64,000 bases of DNA, taken from assembly GCA_015499995.1 (NCBI GenBank), contig JADNRV010000144.1:62001-126000 (forward strand), given 5' to 3'. This document shows, one piece after another, positions 35,883-49,007 of the stretch. Source of the stretch: Flammula alnicola (Eukaryota > Basidiomycota > Agaricomycetes > Agaricales > Strophariaceae). Position 1 is the first letter of the stretch; each line of letters begins with the position of its first letter. Below the pieces are notes generated by a model. That model did no database searches, was not told the origin of the DNA, and saw only the letters and a program-made list of their open reading frames with translations. The position numbers and the translations under genes are program-made.

Positions 35883-37816
35883 TCACTCGGGTTCTACAAA
35901 GGTCATGAGCAATTCCACGTCGCGGCAATTGGTGAGATTAAATCCCGGAACAAATATAAGTTCCTTGTAGACGACATCCAACCTCCCAAATGCAGTCCCG
36001 TTTGCGCAAAGAGCCCACGGACGGGCTGGATTAACGATTGCATTTGGCGGGGCATTAAAAGGAAGTGGACGGGAAGTGTCTATTGTCAAGGCTATTTGTC
36101 CTGAAGAAACCAAGCTGGACTGTATTTTATAAATGTGTTTGTTATTCGGCCAGACGAAATTTTAGCAAAGAAACGACTCACCTGCAAACAATAAAAGCCA
36201 AAGGTTAAGATACTATCCTGCAATTCAATGAAATGCGGGGATCTAATCGGAGGCACGAATATCGGACCATCGTTTAATAAACTGCCCAGCGTCAGATTTG
36301 GAACGAGAAAGATTTGGTTCAAGTGAAAGACCATTGGATTGGGGCAGTTGGAGCTCCCGTCACATTCCTAGTACCGAAACTGGTAAGATTCTGATTGGAA
36401 AGGTACCGAAGTAGACCGCTTATCACTGCTCACCGACAGAATGCTTGCCTGCGGTCCAATATCCGGGCTGTCAAACGTACGGTGAACCAAGCCGACAGTT
36501 GAAAGGTGGACGCGCTCAGATGGGTTGTCCAGGAATACAGCGTCCAAGAAGAACGGGTTGGTACCACGTGCGACGGGGACGTTGCAATTGACATCAGTTC
36601 CAATCTCAAGGAACTGATACAAAACCATTGCATTCACACCGCCACAGGCCAGGGAATTTGTGAGTTGGCATCCCAGTGACTCGCACACGATATCGGGCAA
36701 CCGTTGGCTTGTTTTAGCAACCGAAGGCCCACACCCTAGGTCATAATGGTTGGGGAATGTAAAGACGCATTGCGATGGCGGAGAAACTCACAACAGTCAC
36801 CACCGTTCTCGATTCCTGCAAAGAACGTGTTTGCCGTAAGAGTGTCAAAAATAGCGATGTCCGCCTCCTGCTGGCATAGTTCTACGCATGAAAATATATC
36901 AGTAAAGCCGATGGCAACAGGTTTAGTCTGAAGAGTGCGATTGGTAGGGCTATCGCTGGAATTTTCCGAGCGTCAGCGTTAACTGCATTCGGATGTCTTC
37001 AGGAGAATGAAATACCGACCTGTAGCACCCCACATATTGCCAAGTGGGACTAATCTGACTATCACGGAAGACACCGTCAGGTATAGCCGTAGTTGGAATT
37101 AAGGGAGATGAGGTGCTGTTTGTATAGATTCGAAGAAAGTTTGGGCCCCCGCAGTTAAATAGTTCAAGGCCGTTTATAACTTCCCCTGGGCAACCTAACG
37201 AGCACTCCTGGTCACTCGTTAAGTTTCCTGTTAGCTGAATAATGTTATCACAAACTAATTTACCACCGTTAGTCTTGTTTCGATATGCAGAAGAAGAGTG
37301 CGAGAACGTACAGCACTCCTATGGTCATATAAATTTAAAATCAAAGCAGTATAATAATCAGTATTGCGGTGTTGGGTGGAGAGAAATATATTACCGTTCC
37401 GTCTTCCATGCCTGCAAATTTGTATCCGTTCGGGGGGAATTGGGTAGAATCGGAGCAGAAGTCGATACACATCTTCGGTGTCATCTCGTTGCTGGACAGC
37501 GATTGCGCCCTCAATGTCCTGGTTGAGAAGCCTTTGCTAGGGCTCCCAACCGTGTCCCTAAATTTTACCAAAGTTATTTGACCAGTCACATAAGTTTGAA
37601 TAGCCAAATTCTTTACGAAAAGCATCCCACATCAACCCAGCCGTCAGGTGGCCGATTTGGATCGAAGTCTTGGTTCGGGCCCTGCCTGGACTCCAATACG
37701 GTCGCGGCTATAACACAAGGCTAAATGCTCACATGAAGTCTTCTACGTGAGTTTAAGACCAACCGAACTCATACCTGAATAAAAAAGAGCGCCAGAAAAG
37801 CCGTAAGTGCGTGCAT
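35883..37816 (-). CDS. Secreted protein with two WSC domains
   Basis: Exons (minus): 37775..37816, 37617..37690, 37395..37557, 37020..37318, 36792..36955, 36407..36735, 36182..36367, then a last exon to 35883. The start MHALTAFLALFFI is a signal peptide. WSC domain 1 reads WVDVGCFSD, MCIDFCSD, YKFAGMEDG and ECC. WSC domain 2 reads YVGCYSDSPTNRTL, CVELCQQ, TFFAGIENGGDCWCG. After each WSC comes a Cys-containing segment (DQECSLGCPGEVINGLELFNCGG; ESLGCQLTNSLACGG) and a beta-rich part. WSC domains bind carbohydrate and often sit on wall or oxidase proteins. The junction between exons 1 and 2 and the last intron are uncertain. With the simplest last acceptor (36100) translation stops after two residues; a donor at 36177 would continue to the stop at 35883. 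Confidence 0.68.
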
Positions 37817-39294
37817 GGTCGCGAGTAGGCGCAAAGAGCTTTGACGGTCCCCAACACTTTCGTAGCCTTTTAATATTGTTCCAGTTAAAACAATCTCACG
37901 ATGAACTTGCGATTAGTCGGTGATGTGATGACAGTTGGTACCTTTGTCTGTTCCTCTCCGCGCTAACGGCTTCGACGTGTGTTTGAATGTCCATCATTCG
38001 TACAGCAGGTACAATTGTACATTTGCTAGACTCCGAGAAGGGTAATATTCGAGGAAAATCAAAAACAAGTGGTTCTCCTCAGGGTGATAAAGTTGGGTAC
38101 TGCCCATAGGGGTTATGGGGGTGTAGTGACGAGTTGGTGACGAGAAGAAAGGGCGACTGGGAAACTGCATAGCAAACGACAAAAGAATAGTACGGAGGTG
38201 TATTTTATTAAGTAGACGATGAATAAATAGCTCACCGACTATCAATGGAACCGCGATATACTCACGTCAAGCAGAAAATATCACTGCCAATCTGTCGTTC
38301 GGGAGAAGTTCTCCGGTCCGGCCCAGTGAAAGCCATTGACCTTGTTTCATACAATCACCAGATAACCTGAACCGTCTGATCATAATGGCATACAGTCTTG
38401 ACGCAAATTGCAGACCATTCGTGAATTTTGCATCGATTCATCGAAGGCCCGGTAATCGCTGTAGAGATCATGCATGCGACAAAATTAATACTGTCGGGTT
38501 CCTGCCGATGAATTTGACGGAGGAAATGTCAGTTGCATGTCAATGAATGACACAGCACCGCGCAGAAAGTCACACTAAGGTTCAGGTACATATCATCGAA
38601 TGTTCCACAAAGTCAACCAGTACGTATATCTATCATGCCCATTAAATATTCTCAACGCCACGCATCTGTTCTGGTGTCACCTAGACTTCTGCAATTTCAT
38701 CTTTATCGACGCCGTTGATTCAGATATCGGTTCAACCTTTCGTCTTACATTTCCTCTCTTCACCAACTTCATGGGTTGCGCCCATTGTGAATATGCATCC
38801 TAATAGTGTGCCGAGTCGTCATTACTCCTTTACTTTCATACCTCGTGTAGTTTCTTAATTCGACGCGCAGCACCCTCGATTCGTGTTGTTGTATCAACAA
38901 CCTTTACCTCTCCCCGAAATATCCATATAATGACAAATTCAGCGGCAGTGTACACCCCTTTTGCGCTATACCCGTCAGAGCAATTCCCTTTGACGGGCTC
39001 TGTTAAAACATTAGCCTTACGGGCTGTCATTGGTAGTATATTATATTCAAAGCTTTACGCGTACGTCGTAGGTCACCGCAATGGAATAGCTGTGTTTTCG
39101 AGTCGGCAACCTAGGACAAACATCCAGCACCTCTCATTACGGGTATAACTACTGGATACATTCATCTTCAACTTTTAAGCTTACTTTCAATGAATAATCG
39201 CGTCCACAAGTGGAGAAGAGTAACGACTGAACAACAGAAGGGAGGCGACTCAAAGTCCAAAATCAAGCGGAAGCGAAGCGCCATCTAGTCTCTT
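37817..39294. other. 1.5 kb intergenic region
   Basis: No supported gene; only short frames of up to 83 codons. Confidence 0.4.
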
Positions 39295-40226
39295 TTAAGC
39301 AAGAGAGAATCCTGCGACGGCTGCGATTAGCACCGAAATGATGCTCGCGGCGATGGTGGATGTGCCGCTAGCTGGTGTGTTAGTTGCAGCGGGGGCACCG
39401 CTTCCCGAGCCCGCCGCACTGCCACCAGGAGCGGTAGCGCTGGGGCTCGCCGCACTGCTAGAGGCAGAGGCAGAGGCGAGTGGAACTCCTGCATAAGTAA
39501 TAGCACCACTTGGGACGGGTCCAATACCAGCGGACGCTGAGGCGCCACTGCCAACCAATCCGTTTTGTCCTTGCTGTATCAAGGAAAGCGATAGTGTTAG
39601 GATGACTGGCCAGAAAAAAACGGATGTTAAACGTACACCAGGGGTGCCACTGAAGGCCACAGCATTCTTTTGGTAATTAGCGAAGGTATTGTTACCACTT
39701 GTGGGTGCGTTGATTGCCCCAATCATACCTTATTCGGGTTTGTCAGCTGTGAAAATCTGGAAAGGAGTACGGCTTATGATATTATCACTCACCAGCTTTG
39801 CAGTAGGGGCTGGGCGCAAGTTGCTTGCAGAAGAACCAAAGAGCTACGGTCAACGATATCAGACAAACACTCAATACTATGGAAACAAGGCCCGCACGTT
39901 TCGAGTCATCGGTTATAGTCAGATTCCACTCTGGTGTCTCGGTGAGCGCTGGGCTTGCAGCGACGAAAACCCAACCAGAGTCGAAACCTCCGGCCGGCAG
40001 GGTCACATGGGTCAGCAAAAGTCGACTGCGTGACGGTGTAGTTTCCCGCTCTATAAAAGTTGCATAAGTCTTGTACCGTGTATGCTCGTTCATTAGAAAC
40101 AGAAGAGAGTACATACGCTCCAGTGAACTTGAAGGTGACCGTAGTGCCGTTCTTCGCGGTGACAGTTGGTGGAATGAATTGGAAGATACCCTCAGGAGTG
40201 GTGGCCTCCGCGCCGACTTGCACGAC
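39295..40226 (-). pseudogene. Cupredoxin-like GPI protein gene, 5'-truncated and frame-broken
   Basis: Exons (minus): 40117..40226, 39898..40050, 39793..39843, 39637..39728, 39295..39573. The cupredoxin-like domain reads VVQVGAEATTPEGIFQFIPPTV then NYTVTQSTFADPCDP, FDSGWVFVAA,  WFFCKQLAPSPYCKAGMIGAINAP, as in fungal extracellular Ser-rich cupredoxin proteins. A Ser/Ala/Gly tail and GPI-type end ISVLIAAVAGFSLA follow. There is no ATG and no signal peptide: upstream of the acceptor at 40227 is the 3' part of a BTB gene. One extra base near 39990-39996 breaks the frame between DPCDPAG and GFDSGW. It is therefore a relic or a mis-assembled gene. Confidence 0.72.
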
Positions 40227-40234
40227 CTAGATAT

Positions 40235-40787
40235 CTATTTTATTACGAGAGCGTCATACTCGTTGTGCAACACATAATCCATCTGGAACGCAGTGTCCCG
40301 TGACATAAGGTGAGTTGGAAACTGGGCTTTGAGGCGTGTCAGAGCGCCATCTCGAAGGTCGTCGAACTGATACTTTTTGCCAAGACGAAGCATGGAAATC
40401 AGCAAATTCAGAGGAAGCCTTTTTCCAGAGCTATAAATTCTAACAAGATGATTTTAGCTCCGTCGCGCTCTACTAATGAGAAACTCACTTCGAAGTATGA
40501 TATACGATCGAAAGGAAGTTTTCCCAGTCCTGCGGCGCATCGGACATGTGGCTTACTGGACATCCTTCCACCAATGGTTCGCCTTCTTGCTCAGAAATCG
40601 TGAACATGTCCTTGAAGGAGCCCGAATTCGCAGAAAGGACAGAGCGGTGAACGCGAAATGACGTTTCCTTTTCATTGTCGAACCAAATGTCGAGCAAGCA
40701 AGTGGAAATATCTGCATCTGAGATGACATTGTCCTCATCTGCGCGTTTTCGCTTTGCTGGAGGGGAGGAAGAGTCTAGGACAGGCAT
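40235..40787 (-). CDS. BTB/POZ protein, 3'-truncated
   Basis: Model: complement(join(40235..40439, 40489..40787)), 167 residues. It begins MPVLDSSSPPAKRKRADEDN, then TSFRVHRSVLSANSGSFKDMF, MSDAPQDWENFLSIVYH and LPLNLLISMLRLGKKYQFDD, colinear with the BTB gene at 6758. The frame ends at a stop just after YVLHNEYDALVIK, the point aligning with FNNEVDVINI of the intact gene, so the C-terminal half with its Cys motifs is gone. The stop lies nine bases from the first cupredoxin exon, so a rearrangement joined two broken genes. A short BTB protein might still be made. Confidence 0.7.
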
Positions 40788-43211
40788 CTCTGAGGATACT
40801 ATTACTTTAGAGGTGAAAGAGCCGACGTCAGCGCCGAGCGGTACCTTTTTTTTTGTCCGGAGAGTGCACGTGACCGATGGCTCTATTTATAGTAAGTATA
40901 TACGTGCACACTGCAGGCAAGTTCTGTACTAAGAGTACTAAGTTCAACTTACGGCTTGCACATCACCTCGCTATCAACGCTATATTCGTTACCCTTATCC
41001 TCTCAACTTCTGTGCTCATAAACTGAGCCAATCCTTTACGGATGCCAGCGATAACGTCCAAACGCTATTCCTCACCACTATCATCAGCAACTAACGACTG
41101 GCCGAGTTCGTTCGTGCATGTGACAGTAGAGATGTAATAAGGGACAGAACGTTGAATGGAAGGCTATCCACCACGAAATTGGGTCTCGAGCGAATGGTTG
41201 AGCTTAAATAAACGCTTTTGCGTCTTTACCCATCGACACCAATGATCACCCATCCCCACATCCAGTGAGTCTCGGTCATCGGATTCTTCCACTATGATCC
41301 CGATCCCTTGTCTGACCCAGGTTCCTCTCCGACAGTAATCACTTCTTTCATCACCTCTAGACAGAGTTCTGACCCCTCTCACGGTCTCTTCACTCTCAAG
41401 AACCACGGCCGCGGCGGTGCTATCAACTGCCCTTACTGGTAAGCATCAACTTCTAAAGCTGCGCTTGGGTCCTCTGCGCCGAGTCGAGACAATTCTGAAA
41501 AAGCGACTAGATGAATGCACAGAGGAGGAACAAAACGGCGCAACGGAGTCCTTGGGACCTCTTAACCCTGAGAGCGGGTCTGAACCCCTCGTTCGACGAC
41601 GCCAGCAGAAGGAACTTGGGGTGCCCAAACTATAGGAGCCTTTAGAGAGAGGAACGGCGCGGATGGAAGCCACTGAGGATGCGGAAGTAACGACAAGGCT
41701 AATTCCCCGAACGCCGTCGACGAAACCATGGAGGTTCCCGTGAGTTGCCTCGATGATATGAAGGCACTTTGATCAGATGAAGTTGTGAGGGTGGTTTTGA
41801 AGAAACGAATATCACGACTGGAAGATTCAGCTTACTCGAGTAGATTGTGAGTTTTTCTTGGTGTTGCTTTCCACCTCCCATAGTTTCTTAGATGACCTTG
41901 ACCGCATTGCAAGGGAGGATTATGAACCTTTTGATGACGATGTCATTCGGGCTCGTCTAAGGACATTGTGCGTGCAATAAAATTCGAACCCAATTCCAGC
42001 GTGTTTTCTGGTTCGTTTTGTCTACTTATACTTCCCTGTGACATATGTAGCTATTTACCTCAGTCATTCTAAGCAGTGTCGGAGGAGACGCTGGCAGGGA
42101 CTGGCTCTTTTATATCATTGGTGGATATTGGACGATGGTATAGTATGGATATGTTGATCGAACGAAACACCAGCTTATTCCGCTCAATCTAGCGCCATGC
42201 CTTGATTACCCTATTTCAACAATATTCAAGCCATTGCCTTTCGTGAATATCTCGTTCAGCTTTCATACTCATACTTGAAACAACTTTACTATATTTCTCG
42301 GCAGTTGCTCGTGGGTCGCTTCATCATCTTTGTAATGTCCTTGCGCCTTTACTAACCATATCTTCCGTAGCGGTCTCGAGCTTCGATCGATGCGGGAACT
42401 GTCGTGAAATGTGAGTCGTGACCGCCGTACCTTCGCTTGAATTGTTTTTGACTTGACCTCTATCTATCGTTCAAGATCTGCGCGAAAAGTTTTGAAGGAG
42501 CATTCTCCGGAGCTGCGATCTCGTTACTTCTTTGCAGCACCAGTCTTCGTTCATCATTTATTGCCTGTGTCACTCTCCGTGTCTCATTTCATGGTATTAG
42601 GGGATAGTAAAGCAACAGGGACGACGATCGAAGCCAGTATGTTCGCTTGCATGACTCGTCATACGTTTCCATGCCGACACCTTCCATTTATGCTTCAGTT
42701 TAAGAAGACATCATCCTCCTGGATTACATCAAAAGTGCAGACTCTGTGCAACTACTCAGTGGTGCCTTAAAGTGCGCACTCGTCTTAATTTTCTACTTAT
42801 ATCTTTCGGAAAATCAACTATCGTCATATCCCCCATGGAACAACTTGACTCGACTGTATCACCACTTCTATATGTATTGCCCGTCTACTTCATCCCATCT
42901 CCATGTTACGTTACGTTCTTTTCTTTGTTCCTCTGGGGCCTTTAATACAAATTTAATTGATGCACATCCGAAATCACAATTCGCCATGGAATAAAACGCA
43001 AAGAGATCGCACTACGCATTTGTCAACACACGCGAAACCAAATCTCGTTAGAGAAGAAATCGACCAGCAGTCGACGGTCGGCACCCGAAAGTTGCGCCCG
43101 TTGGCGGGAGGACACTGTACTCTCTGCCTTGGAGTCTGGACAGTCTGGAGCGATGTCGCCTGAGTTAGTCGAATCTAATACATCATGGAGTTGTACACCT
43201 TTCTCACCCAG
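40788..43211. other. 2.4 kb intergenic region
   Basis: No supported gene. Frames at 41417-41635 and 42453-42770 lack domains and neighbours on a splice pattern. Left end: probable promoter of the BTB gene on the minus strand. Confidence 0.4.
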
Positions 43212-44522
43212 TTACATGCTGTCTACAGCGGATATAACTTGAAGAGTCTGCATAGCCAAGTCGCTCGAGGCGCTTGCTATACTTTCCCGGTCTTCGGTTA
43301 TGGGGTGCAATTTTAGCATGTTCATGATCATCCGGCAGCACTTTAAAAAATCGATAGTCAAGCCACGTTTGAATAAGATTTAAAACGACTCACGGCGATA
43401 GATAATAATGAGATCGGCCAGCTTTATTTAACAACCGAATAAATACTGTCCTCGATGGTAAACTGATGGAGTTGACTCACCTGAAAACAATGTGTGCTTT
43501 TGACACTTGACTGATAAAGGAGTAAGGCGCGATGGCTGAGAACAGTGCTGTTATGGTTCTGGTGAGCCACCATGGGTGGATAGAGAAAGAACACAGGCAA
43601 ACGTACAGAAAACAGGGATAATTATCCAAGCGCCGTCGCGGGTAACAACTCGCGCAACAGGTACGCCCAGCTGTGTGAGATTTCGTTTCGCTACCATCAA
43701 TATCACCAATGGTAGGTGCGTTACCCATATGGAAGTACTGAATATGATGGTCAGAAATGGGATGTTAGGTAGGTCCAACAATGCGGCGCACCAAAAGTAC
43801 ATTATATCAGGATGTGTCTTCGTCGTGTCGCATATACAGTCAAAGGGCACATTGAAGGTCATGCGTGGCGAAAGTACAGCATCAACAGCAATTTGTGCAC
43901 AGAAGAGTAACACGAGCAGGGCAGCGATCCTGACGTCTTTCAGATAAAGCGCATAAACTGGGAAAATTTGCGCTGAGGTCAGTACAATTGATTGATAGGA
44001 AGTCCTGGTTCTTACTTCTCAACATCAGGATTAGGTCAAGGGCGGCCATCAAACAGCAAGCGGCCGTAATGAGGAACACAAACCACTTCCGGCAAACAGT
44101 TTCGTGGATAGATACACTCCAAAGCGGTCCAGAAACGAGATAGAAGTTGACGCTGGAAGGTAACGGGCATAGGACTGAGCTCTAGCAAGTTGGTTAGAAC
44201 AGTGAGATGTACTAACCTTTGAACAACGAGCGCGAAGTAACGCGAAAAAATATACGTTATTTTGACTACAGTAATGGGACGTCTGTTTCCACGAGATTCA
44301 GTCCATTCTAAATGAGATGGCGAGAACGTATACATACCGCCATATATGTCGAAACTCATCTCCCGACGTGAGGATATACTCCCAGGAAAGAACCGCCAGC
44401 GAAGCTACTAGAGGGAAAGAGTAGGGCATGAATAGAAAACTCGCCAGATACAAAAATGTGAACTTAACACGTGGACCATTTACGGAAAGAAATGTTTTCG
44501 ACGAGTTTTGCATCAATAGCAT
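43212..44522 (-). CDS. DUF6533-type multi-pass membrane protein
   Basis: Model: complement(join(43212..43340, 43394..43421, 43481..43547, 43607..43737, 43792..43972, 44016..44152, 44217..44282, 44338..44407, 44477..44522)), 284 residues; all eight introns are GT-AG and in phase. The family signature is at the N-terminus: VASLAVLSWEYILTSGDEF RHIW followed by a membrane segment KITYIFSRYFALVVQ. Further helices include WFVFLITAACCLMAALDLIL and RIAALLVLLFCAQIAVDA. A Cys-rich loop FDCICD precedes the last helices, and the tail after CCRMIMNMLKLHP is cytosolic. About seven helices are expected. The family is expanded in basidiomycetes; function unknown, receptor-like roles have only been guessed. 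One exon is just 28 bases. Confidence 0.8.
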
Positions 44523-46648
44523 TGAGGTCTGATAGTGCCATAAAGGAATATTGATAGCAGGATGCGTAAGACTGTGTGATATTGCTCTATCAAGCGAACA
44601 TTTTGGAGGGCAAGCTTGAAGAGCCATCGGGTTTTTTTGTTGGCAACTTGGCATGCCGGTCTTCGCAATCGGCCATCAATTCCGTTTCCCCAGATTTCGG
44701 GTTTTCGCTGCTTTCCAGACGGTGATCTCCATGGCCTATGGTGCGTGACAACGGCGCGTACCATTGTCAATTGACAACTTGCCATGTCAACAAATTTGAA
44801 GGAGTGAGTTGGGAGTAAGGCCTCAGGCAATGAAGGCTCCCAGACGAATGTTCTCAACGGTGGAAGGGTAAGGACATTTATTTTATGCGTAAGTAGATGC
44901 CATCAGGGCTATCCTACTGTGAAAAAGGCGGGCCTCATTCGCCAAACTAGCATCTGGCGATAACTTTCATAGCATCTGAAATTGTGGACTGTATCGAAGC
45001 TGCCGTAAGAAATTAGATATCATAATCATGAATACAGCCGCCAGCGCTTCAGCGAGGCTTAGCCTTCTGACTTTAGCATTTCTGACACTTATTGTAGCCG
45101 ACACTGCACAAAGGTGCGTCCCGTCTTAATCTGTGGTCTTGCTTTTGAGAGGCCTTTGCGCGTTACCAGGATGGGCAGAAAGTTTATGTGCAATTTACAA
45201 ACCTCATAAAGTGTTACGGCAACTTAGACAGAGCTGCAATCTTTTAGACAAGCTTTTTGCGAAGGGATAATGTAATGTACTTGGGTTGAGACGACCTTCA
45301 GCTGGGAGAGTAAGCACAGTCGAGAATCGTTAACCGACGGACTGGAATACTATATTTTCCGCCAAATTGAGGTAGCATGGATAAAGATAGATCGATATGG
45401 TCAGGGTGACGTCCCTGGATAGAATTTCGCCCTTGCTTCTTCAACTAACGTCAAGAAGACCTTGATAAAATACTGTGCAATACATCGTTTAAATATCCGT
45501 AATCCCAGAGAATCTGCGAATACGGTATGCTGAAGTGCTGTGATCTGAGTCGATGAAGGAAGGGTAATGAGGTCAGTGAATATAAACGGTTGAGAGGAAA
45601 AGAAGAGCCACAAATTTTCGCCTATCGTACCTTTTGTCTAGCTTTCGTACATCGGAATTCTAGAAATTCCTGTTTTCCTGGGGTAAACACGCGAGATCCA
45701 TCAGACAATTCCTGTATGCGTATACACTAACCTTGTCCCTCGAAGGGATGTGATTGTCACTGGCGGAAGTCCCTTACTACAACCTTGCCTGCTCTGCGTC
45801 GAGTCTGCGATGGCAAATACCTTCAGTAAGGGAGTCATCTTCAGGCCGTATTTCATTTATAAGTTAAGAACGTCGGTCGAGGTCCGCGACACGATAACAT
45901 AACAGGATAAGGAATTGCCTTCGGGCATTGAGTTGGAATCTGGAATGATAAGTTGTTGCCGAAGGATCTGGGAACTGATCAAACTTGCGTTCTTGGCGTG
46001 GTTTATGCTGCAGTGCATTTACTCGCGACGCGAGCGCTGGTGGCTGATGGACGACGAGTAGATCACGAGTTCGAAAAATTTCATACCCCAGTGGAACCAG
46101 TCGGCGGTATCTAGACTAGAGTACACTACTTGTCTCCCAGTAGTTTTCAAATTACTGGTTCGGCGTGAGACTCTGACATAACTCTAATGGCTCAGTTGCA
46201 GCTCAATTATGCAGGTAAAGCATGTCCTCTAAATGAACTGCCACAAGGCCCCACATTCTCCGTGCGTGGAGAAGTTGGCGTGGAGGGAACAAAATTATTT
46301 TGGTTCCCCGACCCAGTGTCAATTATAGGCTGCCAGTGACTATTAATATTCCTTCTTTATGAGCTCGAAAAGGCCTTTATGGGAAAGAGAGAATATTGTT
46401 CTGCCTCAGAAGAAGATTAATTTTGTACAGCAAGCACCAGACTTGCCTCATTGCGGACTCAACCAAAAAATAGACGTCCCGCTAAAAATAGGTACCCAGA
46501 ATACATTGCCGAGCTCACGGCTTGGTTGCTGCGCAGTGCGGAAGCAGCATGCCGTACTTATGTAAGCGGCGGTGAAGGTGGAAATTTCAAACGAACCCTG
46601 CCTCCTCTCATTCCTATTCCCCGCTCTATACCAATTACGAACTACCAA
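44523..46648. other. 2.1 kb intergenic region
   Basis: No complete gene. A signal-peptide-like exon occurs at 45028-45114 (MNTAASASARLSLLTLAFLT, then a GT donor) but no convincing second exon follows. Confidence 0.4.
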
Positions 46649-48067
46649 ATGCTGCGAGTTCTAGCCCTCACCATTCTTTTGGAATCAGCTTTCGCCCAGC
46701 AGCTAACGCTCGCAAGGAACTACAGCGGCACAAACTTGTGCGTGTCAACCGCAATGAGTCGCCGACGGCCTGGCTGATGCCTTCTACTTACAGCTTCAAT
46801 CTATGGAACTACAAGACAGGCAATGACGCCACAAATTTCTTTGGACAGCCCGGGAATCAAGGTGGGTAGATGGGTAGAATATCGAGGCGGGCTTATTGGG
46901 TTACTGACGGGTTTTCTATGGAACGCGAAGGCAACGTGAACTTCACGGACCAGGCGTTCGCTGCGGCGCAGAACCTCACCTCTGTGAACTCGGTCGGAAA
47001 CGTTATCATCAAAGTGGATGATTTTACTAGCGCAACGCCTGGTGGCTCGTACGGCAGGAATACTGTCCAAATTTTGAGCAAGGATACCATAGGGCCTGGA
47101 AGTTTGGTTATAATGGACGCTGTGCATATGCCATTTGGAGTGCGTACTTGTTCTTATCCTCGTGTTATATTGCTTAGCTCCCCTTCTATTAGTGCTCTGT
47201 CTGGCCAGCGTTCTGGATGACGGGCCAAAACTGGCCGCAAAACGGTGAAATCGACATCGTCGAAAACGTCAACCTCGCCACGAACAACCAGTATTCCCTT
47301 CACACCGAGAATGGTTGTACCCATCCCGCAGCTCGTCAGGTTAATGAAACGGGCAACTTGGTCACCACGGATTGCTTCATCAATGCCACGACTCAGGCGA
47401 ACAACGAGGGGTGTCTTGTTGCAGACAACAGCATGTCGTACGGTGCGGGATTCGCAAGCAATGGTGGCGGTGCATTCGCCATGTTGTGGAATGATGATGG
47501 TATCAAGATCTGGTTCTTCACGCGCAGCGCGATCCCGGTAGATCTTCCGACGCCGAGCCCGAACCCGGCTGGCTGGGGCACACCGACTGCTTTCTACCCC
47601 AGTACGTCTTGCGACACCACCAAGTTCTTCGGACCCCAGACCATGATTCTCGTTGAGTGGATAGAGATTTTCCCAACTTGCCTGCCTTTCTCATAAATCA
47701 TTTTCGGGCGTAGGAAATCGACGTGTGTGGCAACTTTGCAGTGGACGTCTTCGCTCAAACTTGCTCTGGGACATGCGTTAACCTCGTGACGGATCCTTCT
47801 AATTATCATAACGCGTACTTTGAAATCAGATATATAACAGTCTTTTCAAAGTGAGTCCTCAGGCTCATATGACGCCGTGCGCTGCTAATTGTCACCAATT
47901 TTACTAGCTGGACTACTGGTAGCTCGACCACTGGCGGCTCGCCAACTAGTGGCTCAGCTCCCGGTAGCTCGACGACTACGAAGTCCGCAGGCCTGTCAAT
48001 AAACGCGCTCGGCCCCTTGAGCGCAGTGGTCGGAATTGTGGTCGCCCTCCTGGCTTTTGTATCTTAA
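46649..48067 (+). CDS. GPI-type GH16 beta-glucanase-like protein
   Basis: Model: join(46649..46737, 46794..46861, 46931..47139, 47193..47651, 47714..47850, 47908..48067), 373 residues. It should cleave or remodel beta-1,3(4)-glucans of the cell wall. The signal peptide is [18 protein letters not shown]. The GH16 fold is shown by [39 protein letters not shown] and the catalytic motif NGEIDIVE (nucleophile and acid/base Glu spaced E-x-D-x-x-E), then HTENGC and [15 protein letters not shown]. The C-terminus is a short Ser/Thr/Gly linker and a hydrophobic GPI-type tail ending VVALLAFVS. Length and order fit fungal laminarinase-like members of GH16. All exon phases agree. Activity is inferred. Confidence 0.88.
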
Positions 48068-48895
48068 TGGTCTTTGTAAGATACTTACTCTCCTAGGCCA
48101 CCTTCTGAAAAATACGGCTTTGATAATAGACATTTCACTAACTATCTCTTACTTATGTTGTGATGTAGCTGTACACACGTTCTTTTTATATTAGGAGTAT
48201 TGTTGCAGATATCTGGGCGTTAGGTAATGACTCGGCGAGCCTTCAAGTTGATGCAGGCTAGTCATAAAGTCGACGCGAACACCTCGGTCCTCCAGTGAAG
48301 ACGGTCATGTAACAGATTGAAGGAACAGCGAGAACATCAGCAGGAGCCGCTCCAGGCGCTGAACGAAGCGAAGGTCCGAGACTGCACCTCGCACGTCGAG
48401 CAGCATTCCACCTCTTTCGTGCTGTCACCATATGCCATGCTGGACTGGACTCGGACTGAGCTCGAAAGGTAACCCACATTTCCGATGGTCACGAAAGACC
48501 TTGACCTAAAGAACTGCTCTAGGCTTAAGCAAAGGCCCGCTTCGTGAGTTGGGAGCTAGAATGCGCGATGGAAGTGTCACACTCTTTCTGAAATTCAGGT
48601 CAATCTCCAGCACGGACCATGCCACGACGACAATGAAAATGGATTCGCAAATAGAATATGACCCCATGCGTGAGAGTCAGGCTTGCGGTATAGGCGTGAT
48701 GGTGATCGTACTAATAGACGAATGTCAACGTAACACAGCCCACCGAGAAGTACTTAAACACGACGAAGGGCTCGGAGAAAAGGTGAGTGAGGGCGGCTTG
48801 TGAAGTATCAACACGATTCAGTGAATGAAGTCCTTCGATTTGCTTTTTTTCGACGAGCTCCTGACTGCAGAAACAAGGGTCAGAGAACAAGGAGT
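48068..48895. other. Intergenic region between GH16 and MAG-like gene 3
   Basis: No supported gene; short frames only. Confidence 0.4.
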
Positions 48896-48903
48896 TATAA
48901 ATA
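48896..48903 (+). promoter_or_regulatory. TATA box of MAG-like gene 3
   Basis: The sequence TATAAATA lies 112 bases upstream of the ATG at 49008, a usual distance in fungi. A CAC-rich leader precedes the ATG (caccaccatg). Confidence 0.5.
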
Positions 48904-49007
48904 GATGGCGTGCCCCTGTTTAGTGCAACAACAGATACAAACATTTCCAATTATAAAATCTTTCGCGTTGTCACCCCATAACAACCACCACACCCACGAC
49001 CACCACC

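Noticed and set aside
45028..45114. Possible gene start with a signal peptide and GT donor
   Set aside because: No second exon in a matching phase could be found within 1 kb; it may be an orphan exon but is not supported as a gene.
48258..48479. 73-codon minus-strand frame
   Set aside because: No domain; composition and position suggest chance.
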